Origin: Heligmosomoides polygyrus polygyrus
Lineage: Eukaryota; Nematoda; Chromadorea; Rhabditida; Heligmosomidae
DNA: 64,000 nucleotides
Assembly: GCA_947396885.1 (NCBI GenBank)
Contig: OX377204.1
Span: 7,626,001-7,690,000, forward strand
Reading direction: 5' to 3'
Shown: positions 1 through 12,030 of the stretch, in pieces
How positions within the stretch are numbered: position 1 is the first letter of the stretch
Layout: each line of letters opens with the position of its first letter
Translations under genes and position numbers: made by a program
The notes under the pieces: model-generated
What the model was told of the DNA's origin: nothing
What the model saw: the letters and a program-made list of their open reading frames with translations, nothing else
The model's database searches: none

Positions 1-678
1 ATTCAACTTGTAAAAGCGTTACATACTCTTCAAAGACCTCCAAAGTGCTAATTCTGACTGGAGGTTCGCTGTAAAGGAGGCGCATCCGGCCAGCGTCATG
101 GTTTGTGCATTCATCACAAGCGTCTCTCGTTTTCGTGGATACAGGAGTGAAGATAAATCAGTAGAACTATCTCTATTGATGTCCTGAGGAAGCAACTGGT
201 TCCTTGGCTCAAATCCCATCTCGAAAGTAAGCCGTATGTCTTCAAGCAGGATTGAACTCCTGCGCAGAGTCGAGGATTGTTCAGGACTGGTGCCGCGCCA
301 CCTTGAAGGACTTCATTTCGGCTAAGGAACGATCTCTGTATAGACCGGATTTGAATCCGCTGGATGACTCTATATGGGAAGTTTTGGAGAAGAAGGCTTG
401 CGCTACTTCCCACAAAAGTATGAAGTCAGTGAAGATAATCTGGTCGAAGCATAGAACGAAATCGACGTGGACCACTTGTGGCGCACCGTCGATGCCTTTC
501 TTCGTCGTCTTCGCGTATGTATTCGCAGCAAAAAGGCCCAAATAAAATACAAGTAATGCTGTTCTGTTCGCTAAATCGTTGTTGACATTTTGTATAAAAC
601 TTTTTTAAATTTTATAATGTGTTTTTATTTCTAACGTTTACGTCTAGTGCGTCAATACTTTTGACGCACCCTGTATAT
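1..678 (+). pseudogene. Tc1-like transposon, 3' part
   Basis: This is the C-terminal half of a Tc1/mariner-type transposase followed by the element end. Readable pieces in order are a stretch ending KPYVFKQD (about 190-270, the QQDGAPA region with the second catalytic Asp, then a stop codon), a VQDWCR segment (about 285) and PDLNPLDDSIWEVLEKKACA (about 345-405), the region of the third catalytic acidic residue. The copy ends in GACGCACCCTGTA (about 664-676), the inverted-terminal end typical of nematode Tc1 relatives. At least one stop and several frame changes break it, and its 5' half lies outside the window. Confidence 0.75.
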
Positions 679-796
679 CTCGTATCGTCTTTTTGGGTCG
701 CTGATTGTAAATAGTTCTGTCTGCGTGGACACCCACGTACAATCAACAAATAAGTAAATAAATATTTGTAGAAATGACTGAGAATATAAAAGAAGG

Positions 797-1302
797 GACG
801 TTTGGGATCTATCCTGGTCGGGGAACCATAAGTAAAAAGTATTATATGTAACAAATTCACTTGAGACTTACCGAGCGGCTCCTACAGAACAACATAGGAC
901 CCTAAACAAGAAAAAGTCAAAACAAAAACAAAAAACGAAAATTTTCAATTGTTGCGCTTGTAAGCCGGCAAAGTTGTGTGTCACCATGTTGGGTCTTGGT
1001 TATAACATGTCAGGCAGCGATCAGCACGCGGCATGCAGCTTCATGTGCCCTATTCACCATGTTAGATCCTGGTTATAACATGTCTGCCGGCGGTCAGCAC
1101 GCGGCATGCCTCCATTCCGTCGCTCTTTGCCGGCGGAAACGGTTGGAAACCGCGGCGATTTTTTATTTTTTGTTCGTCGTTTTTGGTTTCTTTTAGGTTC
1201 CAACTCGTTCTCTAGGAGCCGCTCGGTAAGTTTCGATTCCTTTTGTTACCTACTTTTTAGTTATGTGGCCCCCGGACTAGGATAGATCCGATTAGACGTT
1301 TG
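797..1302. mobile_element. hAT-type MITE, family with GGATCTATCC ends
   Basis: This non-autonomous inverted-repeat element spans about 805-1294. It begins GGATCTATCCTGGTC and ends GACTAGGATAGATCC, and the inner arms CTTACCGAGCGGCTCCTA and TAGGAGCCGCTCGGTAAG also pair. The 8-bp sequence GACGTTTG flanks it at 797-804 and 1295-1302, after five extra bases on the right. An 8-bp duplication points to hAT-like mobilisation. Inside, two copies of a segment ending in GGTTATAACATGTC are followed by CAGCACGCGGCATG. A second family member lies at 53702-54126. It has no coding capacity. Confidence 0.75.
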
Positions 1303-4300
1303 CGTCAAAACGTTTGCAAATGCTTAAGAGGTTAAGAATAGTGTATTTTTCGTACAACAAGCGTCATATCGTATTCTGAATCGATTTCAGACCTCTCAGC
1401 CTAAATTTCAACTGTCGTTGATTGATCTTCACTTGTTTATCTGCTAGAGAGCCCATTCCGTTGCTTGCTGTGGAACTTGCAATTATCTATTACACATCGT
1501 TCTTACTTAACAAATACACTTAGATAAAGAAGAACTTAGATCTTTTGGGTACACACCTCCAACTAGGAATTCCGAAACTGCTAGCATCTCATTAGTCATG
1601 TTGGCATAGTTTGCTCACTTCTATTGCTTATTTACTGCGTTTCTGTCCGTTATGACATCGTTAAGATGCCGCCCTTCCAACTAGGATTGCACCTGCCGGG
1701 CTGATTCGACGGAGGTCAGTTCGAAATGGAAACAAAATATCGTTCGGAATTGAAAAAAACAGTGGAAAGGCGAGGCAGAGTGGCATTTTAAGAGGTATAT
1801 CGATGTGCATCCTAAACTTCAGAAGAAAGAAGTCGTGAAATGTCACCGATGAAATGGCGCGCGTCGCGCTCGGAGACGCTATTAACATATTGAGTAAGTT
1901 GATGGCGATGGCGCGCAATTTTACAAGGAGATTCGCATCGGAGCGCGGAATCCGACTCATTACGCAGTGTGACGCCACTGACGAAGTGGGTAATTAGTCT
2001 AATGGCCTTTCGTTGGTGATATTCTGCCTACAAGACTGAGCATTACGTAAAAGAGGGGAAATCTGAGCGAGTCTGACTATGTATTACGGCGAACCGTAGT
2101 AGGTCAGAGAGTTCGAGTACATCAAACAGCATTCTAGATCAGAAGGAATTCAGCTTTGTTTATAAAATGGTGGAAATATTCTTGAAACAAAATCAAACTT
2201 TGACAAAATCAAATCAGAGTAAAAGGGAAATTTATCGCTAAATGCTCCATTTGTCTAATAATTTTTGTGAAGTTGAGGTAACGAAAAACTACGGTACCCT
2301 TCAGCGACGTAACGAAATAATCCAGCAACGATCACATCTTACAGTTCCCACTTCCGAAATCTTGGCTCTGTATAGGCAGAATGAATGAGCAGCCAGTCTC
2401 GAGCAAAGCGGTACGAAAAACAAATCCGTGATCTACGTAGGCGATCAAAAATAGGGGAGAAATTTGATAGAGTGGAAAAATAGTATGTTTTGTAGGCACA
2501 CGACACCCGACAGTGGTAGCCGAAGCCAAATTATCACGAGGAGTCTCAAAGATGGATCGTGATGACTAACATATCGATGGGACTTGGAATTGGAGTTTTC
2601 AACGTTCTGTGCGTAACATTCGATATTATGACTGCCCCAGAGCAAGCAAGATCCAGTGGATCACTTTGGCACACCGGATGACAAGCAGCGTTCGTGACTT
2701 ATCGCAGCTAGTGGTGTCATATAAGTACTGTTACGCGGGCTGCTACCCGCTTCGCACTGTCGCCGACAACGTCGGCGACGTGTCGCCAACGTATACCGTA
2801 GCCGATAACATATACCATAGCCGACAAGGTCGTGACTGAACAAAATGAACAAGAACAAGAACAGAATGAACAGTCAAAACTGTCGGATATGTGACACCAC
2901 TAGCTTCAAATGTATTCGGCGATCAGTTTCGCCAGGTTTCGAAGGCTGGGACTGAAATTTCTTGGTCAAAAGGTGAAGTAAATTTCGGTCAAATACAATA
3001 CATGGAAGGGAAAAGGTACTGGATTTCCTTTCCTTGCCTATCCTGTACAGAACCTAACATCTCTTGTATACGCTTGAGACCGCTTCCCTATGAGAACCGA
3101 AATTTCGCTAAAGACCACCCCATAGGTGAAACTTGGCCTTGGATAAGCATTGCGGATCTCTGGTCTAAGGCAGCTTGCTAAACTTCGATGCATTTACTGC
3201 GTATGCGGCAAGCTAGCCTAGCTGGGTCACTCTGGCACGCGACAAGAATAAGTGGTCGCCTTTGTAATGCTTCCTCATGAAAAGATTCAAAACGCTGTCG
3301 GCTGAATAAGGCCACTGGAGATTTGCCCTCTTTCGAAGGCTAGCATTGGACTTCCACAGTCAAAACTAGAGGAAATTTTGCTAAAGTCCAAACCATTCCA
3401 AGGAACTATAATAGCTGTGGATAAAAATTGAGCATCTCTAGCGCAAGGTAGCTGGCAACATCGTGCGGCTTAACCGACGCGATCAAGGGAGACTGCTAGG
3501 AGTAATGGACTTCTAAGGCGCTTGATACCCCCTGGAACCCATTAGAGAAATTAGTGGACTTCTGCAGTTCTTCGAGTCATCAACCACTAGAGGCCTACGT
3601 TTTTCATATGAAAATTCAGCGAAAAATCAATACTGCAGCTTTATAGGTGAGCCGATGCGTAAGCAGGAAAGTGTCGGCGACGCAACCAATTTGGCAAGGT
3701 CGAAGTGCTGCGGCTCAGTCGGTGTCTCCTCCAGCTCACCTCTACAGTGTGGCATGGATCGATAGCGGCCAGCGGCCGGCCCGAGGACGCGCGGGGGTCA
3801 TCTCGGCTCGGGTAGTCGTCATCGTCGTCATTCTGCTCATCGGGTGAGATGGAGCTGAGGAGTCACCTTCATGGGTAGGCTCGGTGAGCAACGAGGGCGG
3901 AAATTTTGAAAAATTTCAAAAAAAAAACAGGAAAACAGAAAGTCGAGTTTGTCAGGAAACAGAAATGAGAGAACAGAAAAGCTAAAGACGCCAGAAAATC
4001 TGAAAATTTCGGAATTATGGATTTTAGGTATCTCCTGTATTCTTACCTATAACCAACATTTCTGCACCATTCTTCTAGACCATCTAGAATTTTGTGGCAA
4101 TTTCGGTTGAGAAACTACCCTCCTAATCGAAAACAGCGTAGCTACCTAAAGCGTGGCTACTATACAGAATTTCTCAAAAAATGTATTCACTGTTTGGAAG
4201 GTGATATTAGGTTGGCAACTGAATTCGTGGACTCATTTGTAGTCACTTTTTCCAGGAGAGATTATGAGGGTAATACGGTGGAATTTGGGCTCTAATTCTT

Positions 4301-4330
4301 CAGCTCTTTTCACTATTTGAAAGCAATTAC
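1303..4330. other. unassigned intergenic tract
   Basis: I found no convincing gene here. Open frames are short and lack splice-supported neighbours. The tract holds a GTCGGCGAC-rich patch (about 2745-2830) and a GC-rich segment (about 3645-3880). Two very short stretches, about 2650 and 3225, read like the tail of RTE-type LINE proteins (xWxTLAxDxxxW), but they are too short to call. Confidence 0.4.
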
Positions 4331-5193
4331 AGGGTGCGCCAAAATTATGGCGACAAGGTGTTCTAATCGTCTCATTTCGAACTATAGACAACCTTGAGAT
4401 TAGAATACATCTCCATTGGCGTCGATACAGGCTTTGAGACGCTTCGGGAAGGCATCGACGGCGGCACGCAAGTATGTCGAGCTCACCCCACGCCTTCTAC
4501 AGAGCTTCCTTCAATAGATCCATGGGGGGGAGGGTGAGGTTTCTGGCAAGCTTTGGCTTCTAGAACTGCCCAGACGGTGTATTCCATCGGATTCAAATAC
4601 GGAGAGTTTGCTGGCCACTAGTGGAAGCTGATGAAGTCCGAAAAGTTCCCTTTGCACCAGTCCTGCGCCATTCTCGCTCTACGAGCTGGTGCTCCGTCTT
4701 GTTGGAAGGTCCAGGAGCGGTTTCCAAAGTGAGCACTAGCCCAGCGTATGAGCTCGCCCTTCAGAAGGCCCAAATAGTTCTCTTGGATCACCATTTCTCG
4801 CGACATCCTGTGGACCGAGCTCCTGTGAATTCGTCCACGTACCTTCTGATGTCCGTAGTTGTCACAGATACGTCTTTCTCGTAAGGATCTATCACCCTCG
4901 GTTCCCAGGTCTTCGATGCGTCTGATGGATCTATATAGAACACTTCGATGAACTCCAAGACGCTGATGAATATCGCGTGCCGAGAAGCCTTGACGGGAAA
5001 GTTTAATGGTTGAAGCACGGTGGCACGAACGTTTTGACATGTCGAAAAACTATTAATTTTCATGCATGACTGAGATAAGCATAAACAGATTGGCAAAAAG
5101 ACAAAAAGAATAAAAGCATAGAAAAAAAGCAGGCGCTGCGAATAGGTCAAATTGTTCGCGCATGTGCTGTCGCCATAATTTTGGCGCATTATG
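4331..5193 (-). pseudogene. short Tc1-like transposon, internally deleted
   Basis: The left end is a TA dinucleotide followed by CAGGGTGCGCCAAAATTATG at 4331. The right end is the inverted copy of the same repeat (about 5168-5193), with the outermost CACCCTG mutated and TA following. On the - strand a frame at 5040-4618 starts MSKRSCHRAS and contains a helix-turn-helix region (LSRQGFSARDIHQRLGVHRS). It then jumps to WTFQQDGAPARRA, the second catalytic Asp motif. After a frame change, NSPYLNPMEYTVWAVLEAKA is readable near 4600-4540, the third catalytic region. Full-length relatives are about 1.2 kb and this copy is 863 bp, so the middle, including the first catalytic Asp, is missing. Confidence 0.8.
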
Positions 5194-5384
5194 TAGCCTG
5201 CACTTCCTGAAGCTACTTTTGTTGTCCTGCCATTCCGAATTAGTGGAAAGTTTTTCAGTCTGAAATGAAAGGACCAGAGTCACTATTCGCGAACGCCTTC
5301 TTCATGAGTACTAGCTTGGCCATTCTGCAACTGAAGCCCGACAGATACTTGAGACTCCACGAATTTAGTTGCCAACCTGTTAAC

Positions 5385-6508
5385 ATTGCTCACAGTAAAG
5401 TCACTGAAGAAGTTAAGGGCTCAAATGAAAGCTTAGGAAAGTAGAAAATTTTCGACGTATGAGCGGTATGAAATGCGAAATCCCCTCATCTGAAATTTTG
5501 CATTTTACACTCGATTAATTGTGTTTCGCCTGAATGCTTGTTATAATTTCTTCACAAAATGGCCGTATCGATTGATTTGTGCTTCTTCTAAGGTTCATAA
5601 CTTAAAGACACACTATGGTTTGCGAAAAATTCAGACACGTATGCAAGAGAAGATAACGGAAATTCTGTGACGTACTAACGGTTAAGATTGCGCCATGCCC
5701 CCGCCTAAAACCTTGCATTTCAGACCCGACTCATTGTGTACCTGCTAAATAAATGTTACAATCCTGTTACTACTTGACTATATTAACCTGTACAGTGGTT
5801 ATTTTAACGTTTTCTACTCCCCCAGTTGTTGAAATTATGCCGATGTACCTCTCCATTCAGCTTGAATGTTGTTTCATCAGTCCACAGAATCCATCTTGGA
5901 AAGTGGGCTCCTGCTCACACTGAAATCGTGTCATCAACAAACTCGAATGTCACGTGTCTTTCACATGATTGTCAAGTTCTAAATGTTTAAAAAAAGCACA
6001 GCACCAATTAGTCTGGCCATTTAGAAACAAAAGTGTCATAGGCATTCAGCCCATGCACAATCAATCGAGTCTGAAATGCAAGGTTTTAGGCAGGCATGGC
6101 GCAATCTTGACCGTTTGCATGTCACAGAATTTTCGTTATTCTCTGCTTTCATGTGATCTCAAACATCTTAAAATGCTTCACTAGCAGCAGTATCAGAACC
6201 TTTCAAATTCTAACTGCATTTTTTGCAAGCATTATTATATTTTTAAGTTTTAAACCTTAAAAGAAACACAAATCAATTGATACAACCGCTTGGTGAAGAA
6301 GCTATAACAAGCATTCAAGCGAAGCACAATCAATCGAGTGTAAAATGCAAGAACTGAGACGATTGTTTGGTGCAATCCACACCGCTTATGTGTCAGAAAA
6401 TTCTGTTTTCCTAAGCTTTCATATGAGCCCTTAATTTCTTTAGTGACTTTACTCTGAGCAATGTTATCACCTTTCAAATAGTGTATTCATCTTTTTGAGA
6501 CACCCTGT
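5385..6508. mobile_element. foldback element with nested inverted arms
   Basis: Outer arms about 5390-5600 and 6250-6475 are inverted copies of one another (for example GAGCCCTTAATTTCTT against AAGAAGTTAAGGGCTC). Inner arms about 5630-5725 and 6040-6150 are a second inverted pair (GCAAGGTTTTAGGC against GCCTAAAACCTTGC). The right edge ends GACACCCTGTA (about 6498-6508), a Tc1-type terminus. The centre holds a transposase scrap on the - strand (see 5812-5905). Confidence 0.6.
5812..5905 (-). pseudogene. Tc3/IS630-like transposase fragment
   Basis: Read on the - strand this stretch gives [20 protein letters not shown]. It matches the block around the first catalytic Asp of Tc3/IS630-type transposases (WTDE-x-TFKLNG-x-V-x-RHN). 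It sits in the centre of a nested foldback, so the foldback is probably a collapsed derivative of that element. Confidence 0.55.
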
Positions 6509-6529
6509 AGCAGTACTCCAATAGGCATT

Positions 6530-6660
6530 GGAATGGTTTTCATTCGAAGTTGAGTATTCGCATTCGATTATTAATTTTTTTCGAATATATCAGAATTCGA
6601 GTCATCGCAAATCTCAAGTATTCGAAATGATTCGAATATTCGAAAGAATTTCGAGAACAC
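6530..6660. repeat. TTCGAA-rich low-complexity tract
   Basis: Short units of the type ATTCGAATA recur in both orientations, making the tract weakly self-complementary. The same sequence style recurs at 18340-18860, so this may be a repeat family rather than simple drift. No coding signal is seen. Confidence 0.5.
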
Positions 6661-6933
6661 AACTATATGCAGTGGCTACCCAACTTTCAGGTTTACTGAA
6701 TGCAGGAGTTCCGATCCAGGGTTCTAAACAATGTTTACAATAAATCGTTTCCCTGAGTAAAAAAAAACTGGTAGAAATTTTTTAGGAAGCGCAAATCGTT
6801 GCAACGGACAACTTCATGTACGTGACAGTAAAACTACAAATCTAGTAAACATCGCGACTCATTGGACGAGGCAATGAATGTCAACATCAAGCCGGCAATT
6901 AGGCTTCTCTTTTCTGCCATTCAATACAAGTTA

Positions 6934-7980
6934 TTAGGTTGGCAGGAAAATTCTGGCGGTTTTTGTGCAACCGCTTTTAGCTCGTTTACTACTGGATCAG
7001 TATTCACTTGCATTTTTCTTTTTTCTTTTTTAAATGATGTCTGGTACGGAATTCTTCGGTCTATCTGACGGAACGATGTGTTTCATCTAATTGTGTTTTT
7101 TCAAAGACTTGTTGAAAGAGTTCGAACCTATTGGGCCAGTCCACCGTCGAAGCAGCCCGGCAAATCAATCATGTGTGGGGCCGAAAAGTGTTGGAGAAAG
7201 GACCGTGCAACGGTGGTTTGAGAAATTTCGTTTTGGAGATTTCAACCTTGAAGGTGCACCCCGAAGCGGCAGATCTACAGCAATTCAAGACGATTACTTG
7301 AGGACCTTCGTGGAAGCCAATCCATCGCCGCATATGGTCCGTGAGAATGTGGAAGGTCTAGGAGTCAGGACAGTAAAACTGCTGTTACAGATGGTTAGAA
7401 AAGTCTCGGAAAGGAGAAAAAACTCAGAACATGGGTGCTTCACGATTTGATGATCGCCAGAATTTGTCGCGTCTCAAAAGCTGTTATCCTTTACTTCTCC
7501 GGAATCAAAACGACCTGCTTCTGTGCTGAAGCTGAATCGTTACTCGTCACATGCGATGAGAAGTGGGTTCTGTATGGTAACCAAAGACGACCAGGGCGGT
7601 GGGTTGCTGTCGACGACCCACCCCCCTCTCGCCTCCCCCAGGCACTTCCCAAAGCCGAGATCCCACCAGAAAGAGACGAGTGGTTCACTACAACTTTCTG
7701 GAACAAAGCCGAGCGGAGTCCTACTGGGGCGAAATCGACGAGATGTACAGAAAACTGTCTGAGCTACAGCCGGCACTGCTATAGCCGGGTCCGATTCTTC
7801 TGCACGACAACGGCCGCCCACACGTTTCGCTAATCAGCTGAATACTAAATGAACCAATGAATTTAAGTTCTGCCTCACCCGTCATACTCTCCAGATCCTG
7901 CGCCAACCGACCACCACTTTCGAAACTACCTCGCTGGTAGAACCTTCAAAAATTAGGACCACGCAGAAACAGCCGTTCTA
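6934..7980 (+). pseudogene. mariner transposon, broken but with its catalytic triad readable
   Basis: The left end TTAGGTTGGCAGGAAAATTC (6934) is of mariner type. The transposase is readable in pieces on the + strand: SVGERTVQRWFEKFRFGDF (about 7190-7245, DNA-binding part), TCDEKWVLYGN (about 7548-7580, first catalytic Asp), EIDEMYRKLSELQPALL, PILLHDNGRPHVS (about 7790-7830, second Asp) and YSPDPAPTDHHFRNYLAGRT (about 7885-7945, third Asp). All three DD34D positions survive although frameshifts and stops separate the blocks. The right end is lost at about 7980, where a GCGAC-rich MITE begins. Confidence 0.8.
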
Positions 7981-7982
7981 TT

Positions 7983-8223
7983 AGGGCCTGCTCATCCTTC
8001 TCGACAAGAGCGACTCGTCGCCCGTGCAAAACATGCATATCGATTAAAACCGTGCGCGCGCCGCCGAAAAGTGTTCATACTCGAGCGCCGGCGCTGTCGC
8101 TCCAGTCGCTCCAGTCGCTCTTGTTGCTCTTGTCGCTCTAGCCTCTGCTGTCGCCCGTTCATAATTCCGCGCGCTGCGCTCTCGTCGCTCTTGTCGCTGC
8201 TGTCGTGAAGTATGAACATGCCC
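7983..8223 (-). mobile_element. GCGAC-rich MITE, inverted copy
   Basis: This is an inverted copy of the segment at 8543-8767. They share GCCCGTGCAAAACATGCATA and the GAAAAGTGTTCATACT segment. The ends consist of degenerate GCGACAAGA units in place of ordinary unique inverted repeats. No protein is encoded; open frames rich in Arg, Gln and Glu are translations of the repeat. Confidence 0.65.
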
Positions 8224-8449
8224 TTAGATTCGTCGAAAGTTCTGGCTTTCGTACGGGGCCATGAAAATGTCCGAAGTTGAAAACTTAGCGGTAGTACGGT
8301 AGTACAATAGGTGTTTAGGATATCCTATGCTAATTCTTCTAGCTTTCGAAGGGTGGATTTCCATACGTGTGCATCGAACAGCATCGTGGCTCTGGACGGC
8401 TTGTTGTCTACTGAATAGAATTTTCAGTAAATGCGGGTTTCTGGTACAT

Positions 8450-8876
8450 CTATGGGCCTGTTCATACTTCGCGACACAAGCGACAAGAGCGACTGGGGCG
8501 ACGGACATAGTGTAGTGTGCGTAAATAATTGCGTACTCCACAAACCGTCCCTGGGGGCTGTTGATACTTCGCGACAGCAGCGACAAGAGCGCACCGCGCG
8601 GAAGTATAAACACGCGACAGCAGCGACTAGAGCGACAAGAGCGGCTTGAGCGACAACGCCGGCGCTGGAGTATGAACACTTTTCGGCGGCGAGCGCTCTG
8701 TTTTAATCGATATGCATGTTTTGCACGGGCGAGAAGTCGCTCTTGTCGGGAAGTATGAACAGGCCTCGACGAATGTAGTGTGAATGCGTAGTTACGTACA
8801 CCACACTACTCCGTCGCCCCAGTCGCTCCAGTCGCTCTTGTGCCCTTGTCGCGAAGTATGAAGAAGTCCTATGAGT
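8450..8876. mobile_element. GCGAC-rich MITE with a second MITE nested inside
   Basis: Outer arms about 8452-8530 and 8775-8874 are inverted copies (TTCATACTTCGCGAC against GTCGCGAAGTATGAA, and GGGGCGACGGA against TCCGTCGCCCC). Between them sits an intact copy (about 8543-8767) of the family also seen at 7983-8223. A decayed remnant with GTCGCGAAGTATAAACAAG lies at about 30008-30030. Confidence 0.65.
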
Positions 8877-9482
8877 AGAACGTACTACACTGCAGCAATT
8901 GTTTGGGATTTCAGAACGCTCTAACAGAGCCTCCTCAGAATGAGACCACGGTCATTTTTTTAGTTGCAAATTCGTCGATGTGTAATGTTTATGAAACTCA
9001 TAAGTCAGCGTGTTTCACAGAACGGCTTATGCTGTCGTGAACGACCCAATTATTGATGCTGACAACAATACAGTGGACGGGTTTCTCCTCCTACAGAGTG
9101 CGGCCCTGTCCGATCGACAGCGATTTTATGGAGCTGTCAGTCGTTAAGTCATCTGCCATCTGCGTACTCGTGTAAGTACAGAACGTGTGCATGCATTCAA
9201 GTGCCTGATGCTGGCTGTATTCCAGCAGTGGATTTTTCATAGTTTCACCCTTACTAGTTCTTCCACATACAAATCTCCACTGATGTCAGGGACCCTTCCA
9301 CAATTTGGTTATATAATAAATGAAGTCTTTGAATATCTTTATGAAATAGGTGATCACGAAGGGTGTTTTGCGCGTCTACTGAACATATCTTGTGCTACGA
9401 TTTCTTGATCTGTTCTTGCAGATTACTGTCAGTATTGATCGACAATGAAAAGATCGGAAATTCTTGAAGATATGCCGCATAC
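8877..9482. other. unassigned intergenic tract
   Basis: No gene, RNA or repeat is recognised. It ends in ATGCCGCATAC (9472-9482), the left target-site duplication of the following SINE. Confidence 0.4.
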
Positions 9483-9784
9483 AAGCGCGTGTAGCACAGT
9501 AGGAGGAGGCGTCGGCTGTTGCGTGCACCCGATACCAGGTTCCTGGTTCGGATTTCCCGCCTAGGCCAACCAAGCCTTCCATCCCCACGGGGTCGGTGAA
9601 TTGGTACCAGACTTGTCTGGGAAGGACAAATCGCTGATTTATTCATCGTTTGTTCACCGCAAGTCATTCGGTGGCCGAATGCGCATTCAAATCGCCTCCA
9701 CGCCATCCCGTAGAAGTAGAATGCGTGGCGCATCCCAAAGAGGATTGAATAACGCCCTCCTTTATCCTTTATCCTTTATTTTTT
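9483..9784 (+). mobile_element. SINE family 2 copy with 11-bp TSD
   Basis: This is a tRNA-derived short interspersed element. The head GCGCGTGTAGCACAGT carries an A-box-like block and GGTTCCTGGTTCGGATTTCC a B-box-like block. These are followed by a roughly 200-bp body and a tail of TCCTTTA repeats. The target-site duplication ATGCCGCATAC is perfect (9472-9482 and 9785-9795). Frames such as the one running through [10 protein letters not shown] on the complement are translations of the SINE, not genes. Confidence 0.85.
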
Positions 9785-10308
9785 ATGCCGCATACCGCCA
9801 ATTTTAAACTTAACAATGAAAAGATCGGAAATTTGCAATTTCTACATTACAGAAACCGTTTCAAAAATTGAGGAGCTTTTAAACATTACAGCTTGTAGTT
9901 TCTACTAGCGCCATTCGTCTCATTCGAAAAACATGCCACACTTTTTTTATTTTCGTGCAATAGGTATGTTGTGTTGCTTTTCAAAATACTCACAGGCAAG
10001 GTTTGTGTTAACCCACTCTGCTTTTTCGGTTCATCTTTGACAGGGAATGAACGGGGCGAACTCAGACTCAATGATGCGGTTGTAAAATCGCGAGCCAGAA
10101 GATCTTTCTTCACCTACAGGAGCACAAGAGAGTTCAGTCTTATTTTGAATGCAAATCAAGATGCCTTGGTCTATCTCTGCGTGGTTTCAAGAATCGACTG
10201 TCACGTTTGTAATGACCCTCATCGGTTTTTTTGTACTCTTTTTATTGTACTTCATTGTCATTCCTTGGATGTTGTTTTTAACGATGTATTCCACGTGGGC
10301 TACAGCTC

Positions 10309-10337
10309 TCTTGAATAAATAAATAAATAAATAAATA
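10309..10337. repeat. AAAT tetranucleotide microsatellite
   Basis: About seven tandem AATA units. No other function is visible. Confidence 0.8.
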
Positions 10338-10385
10338 GGTCAGTTAAATCAGAAGCAGTAGAATCATTCGTTATTTCTGGACTTA

Positions 10386-10680
10386 AAGGATAAAGGATAA
10401 AGGACGGCGTTACTCAATCTCATTTGGGATGTGCCACGCATTCTACTTCTACGGGATGCCGTGAAGGCGATTTTGAATGCGTATTTGGCCATACAATGAC
10501 TTGTGGTGGCCAGCCGATGATCAGTTCAGTGCTTTATCCTTTATAGACTAGTCTGGTACCAATTCACCGACCCCGAAGAGATGGAAGGATTGGTTGGCCT
10601 GGGCGGGAAATCCGAACCAGGAACCTGGTATCGGGTGCAGGCGGCAGTCGGCGCCTCCTCCGACTAAGCTACACGCGCCC
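10386..10680 (-). mobile_element. SINE family 2 copy
   Basis: Reverse-strand copy beginning with the AAGGATAAAGGATAAAGGA tail complement and ending at the GGGCGCGTGTAGC head. The body is colinear with the copy at 9483-9784. Confidence 0.85.
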
Positions 10681-10957
10681 ATAGGTCTGTCTTACAGAGC
10701 GTAATAAACTGAATTGAATTTGAATGCCCAAGTACTACTTAAGTGCCAAAGTGATTTTTTTTTGACAGGGGGAGCATTCTGGGATAAGACGAGGTGCAGT
10801 CCTATTAAAAATAAAATGCTCATTTGAAGCTGAACTTTTTCAAACCGAAATGAACACTCGAAAGCGACGTTTGATGAGGCGCTGGTCAAGATTTTATGCG
10901 CGTTAATTAGCAGGATTCAGTTGTTGTCAATTCAAATATCCTACTATATATAAAGGA

Positions 10958-11176
<219 letters not shown>

Positions 11177-11477
11177 CCGTCACAATTGGAGGGGGTACTG
11201 AGAAGCCGAACAGTCGGCAAACATGGCGGAGTGGCGTTCTATCCCCCGCCCTTTAAACAGAGGCGTGGCAAATGTCTGCGTCTCCACTATCTCGTAAGGC
11301 AGCCACTAGACTCTCGAGCAAGCCCAGGGGGTTGGGGGTGGGCGGGCCAGGGGGACGAGGGGATAGAACGCTCGACCCCCGGCAAACATGCATGACGAGC
11401 CGTAGACGTGCCGAACACGTCGGCAACCGTGCATAGGCATTTAGGTGGTCATCGACGGAAGGCCTTCACATAGGGGA

Positions 11478-11820
11478 GGCAATCGATATCGATCGATATT
11501 ATCGATTTTTTGTGGATTTCGTTCAAGCGGTCTGAAACTTCAGCCCTGGGGGTAATCGAGGTCGATGAACGCGAATCTGAAGTCGGATCAATCGATATCG
11601 ATGGATATTATCGATTTTTTGTGGATGTCGTTCAAGGGGCACGAAACTTCAGCCCTGGGGTAATCGAGGTCGCTGAACACGAATCTGAAGTCGACCAATC
11701 GATATCGATCGATATTTTCGATTTTTGTGGATGTTGTTCGAGCGGTACGAAACTTCAGCCCCGGGTGTAACCGAGGTCGCTGATCACGAGTCTGAAGTTT
11801 ATTTTTGAGGTGCTATTCAC
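11478..11820 (+). repeat. roughly 107-bp tandem repeat, about three units
   Basis: Each unit contains ATCGATATCGATCGATATT, a GTGGATGTCGTTCAAG-like block, AACTTCAGCCCTGGGG and TAATCGAGGTCG. Related units occur at 23160-23400 and 40185-40400. Confidence 0.8.
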
Positions 11821-12030
11821 CATCAATGGATATTGATCAAATTATGCATGGATGCCGTTCATTTTTTCTATTTCTTTCTAACTTGCCGTAATGGACGTAG
11901 TTACGGTGTTCTTCCTGCGGAAACCATGACACAGGTTGCAGCTAAAATTGATGATGAGAAGTTATCACTACGGCGAAGCTGTTGAGAAGCCGTCAGAGCG
12001 GCCTGTCGGCCGCAATGATGGCTGTACTCT

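Noticed and set aside
7983..8758. Arg/Gln/Ser-rich frames (RQQRLERQERLERQ)
   Set aside because: Translations of the GCGAC/AGCGACAAG micro-repeats in MITEs.
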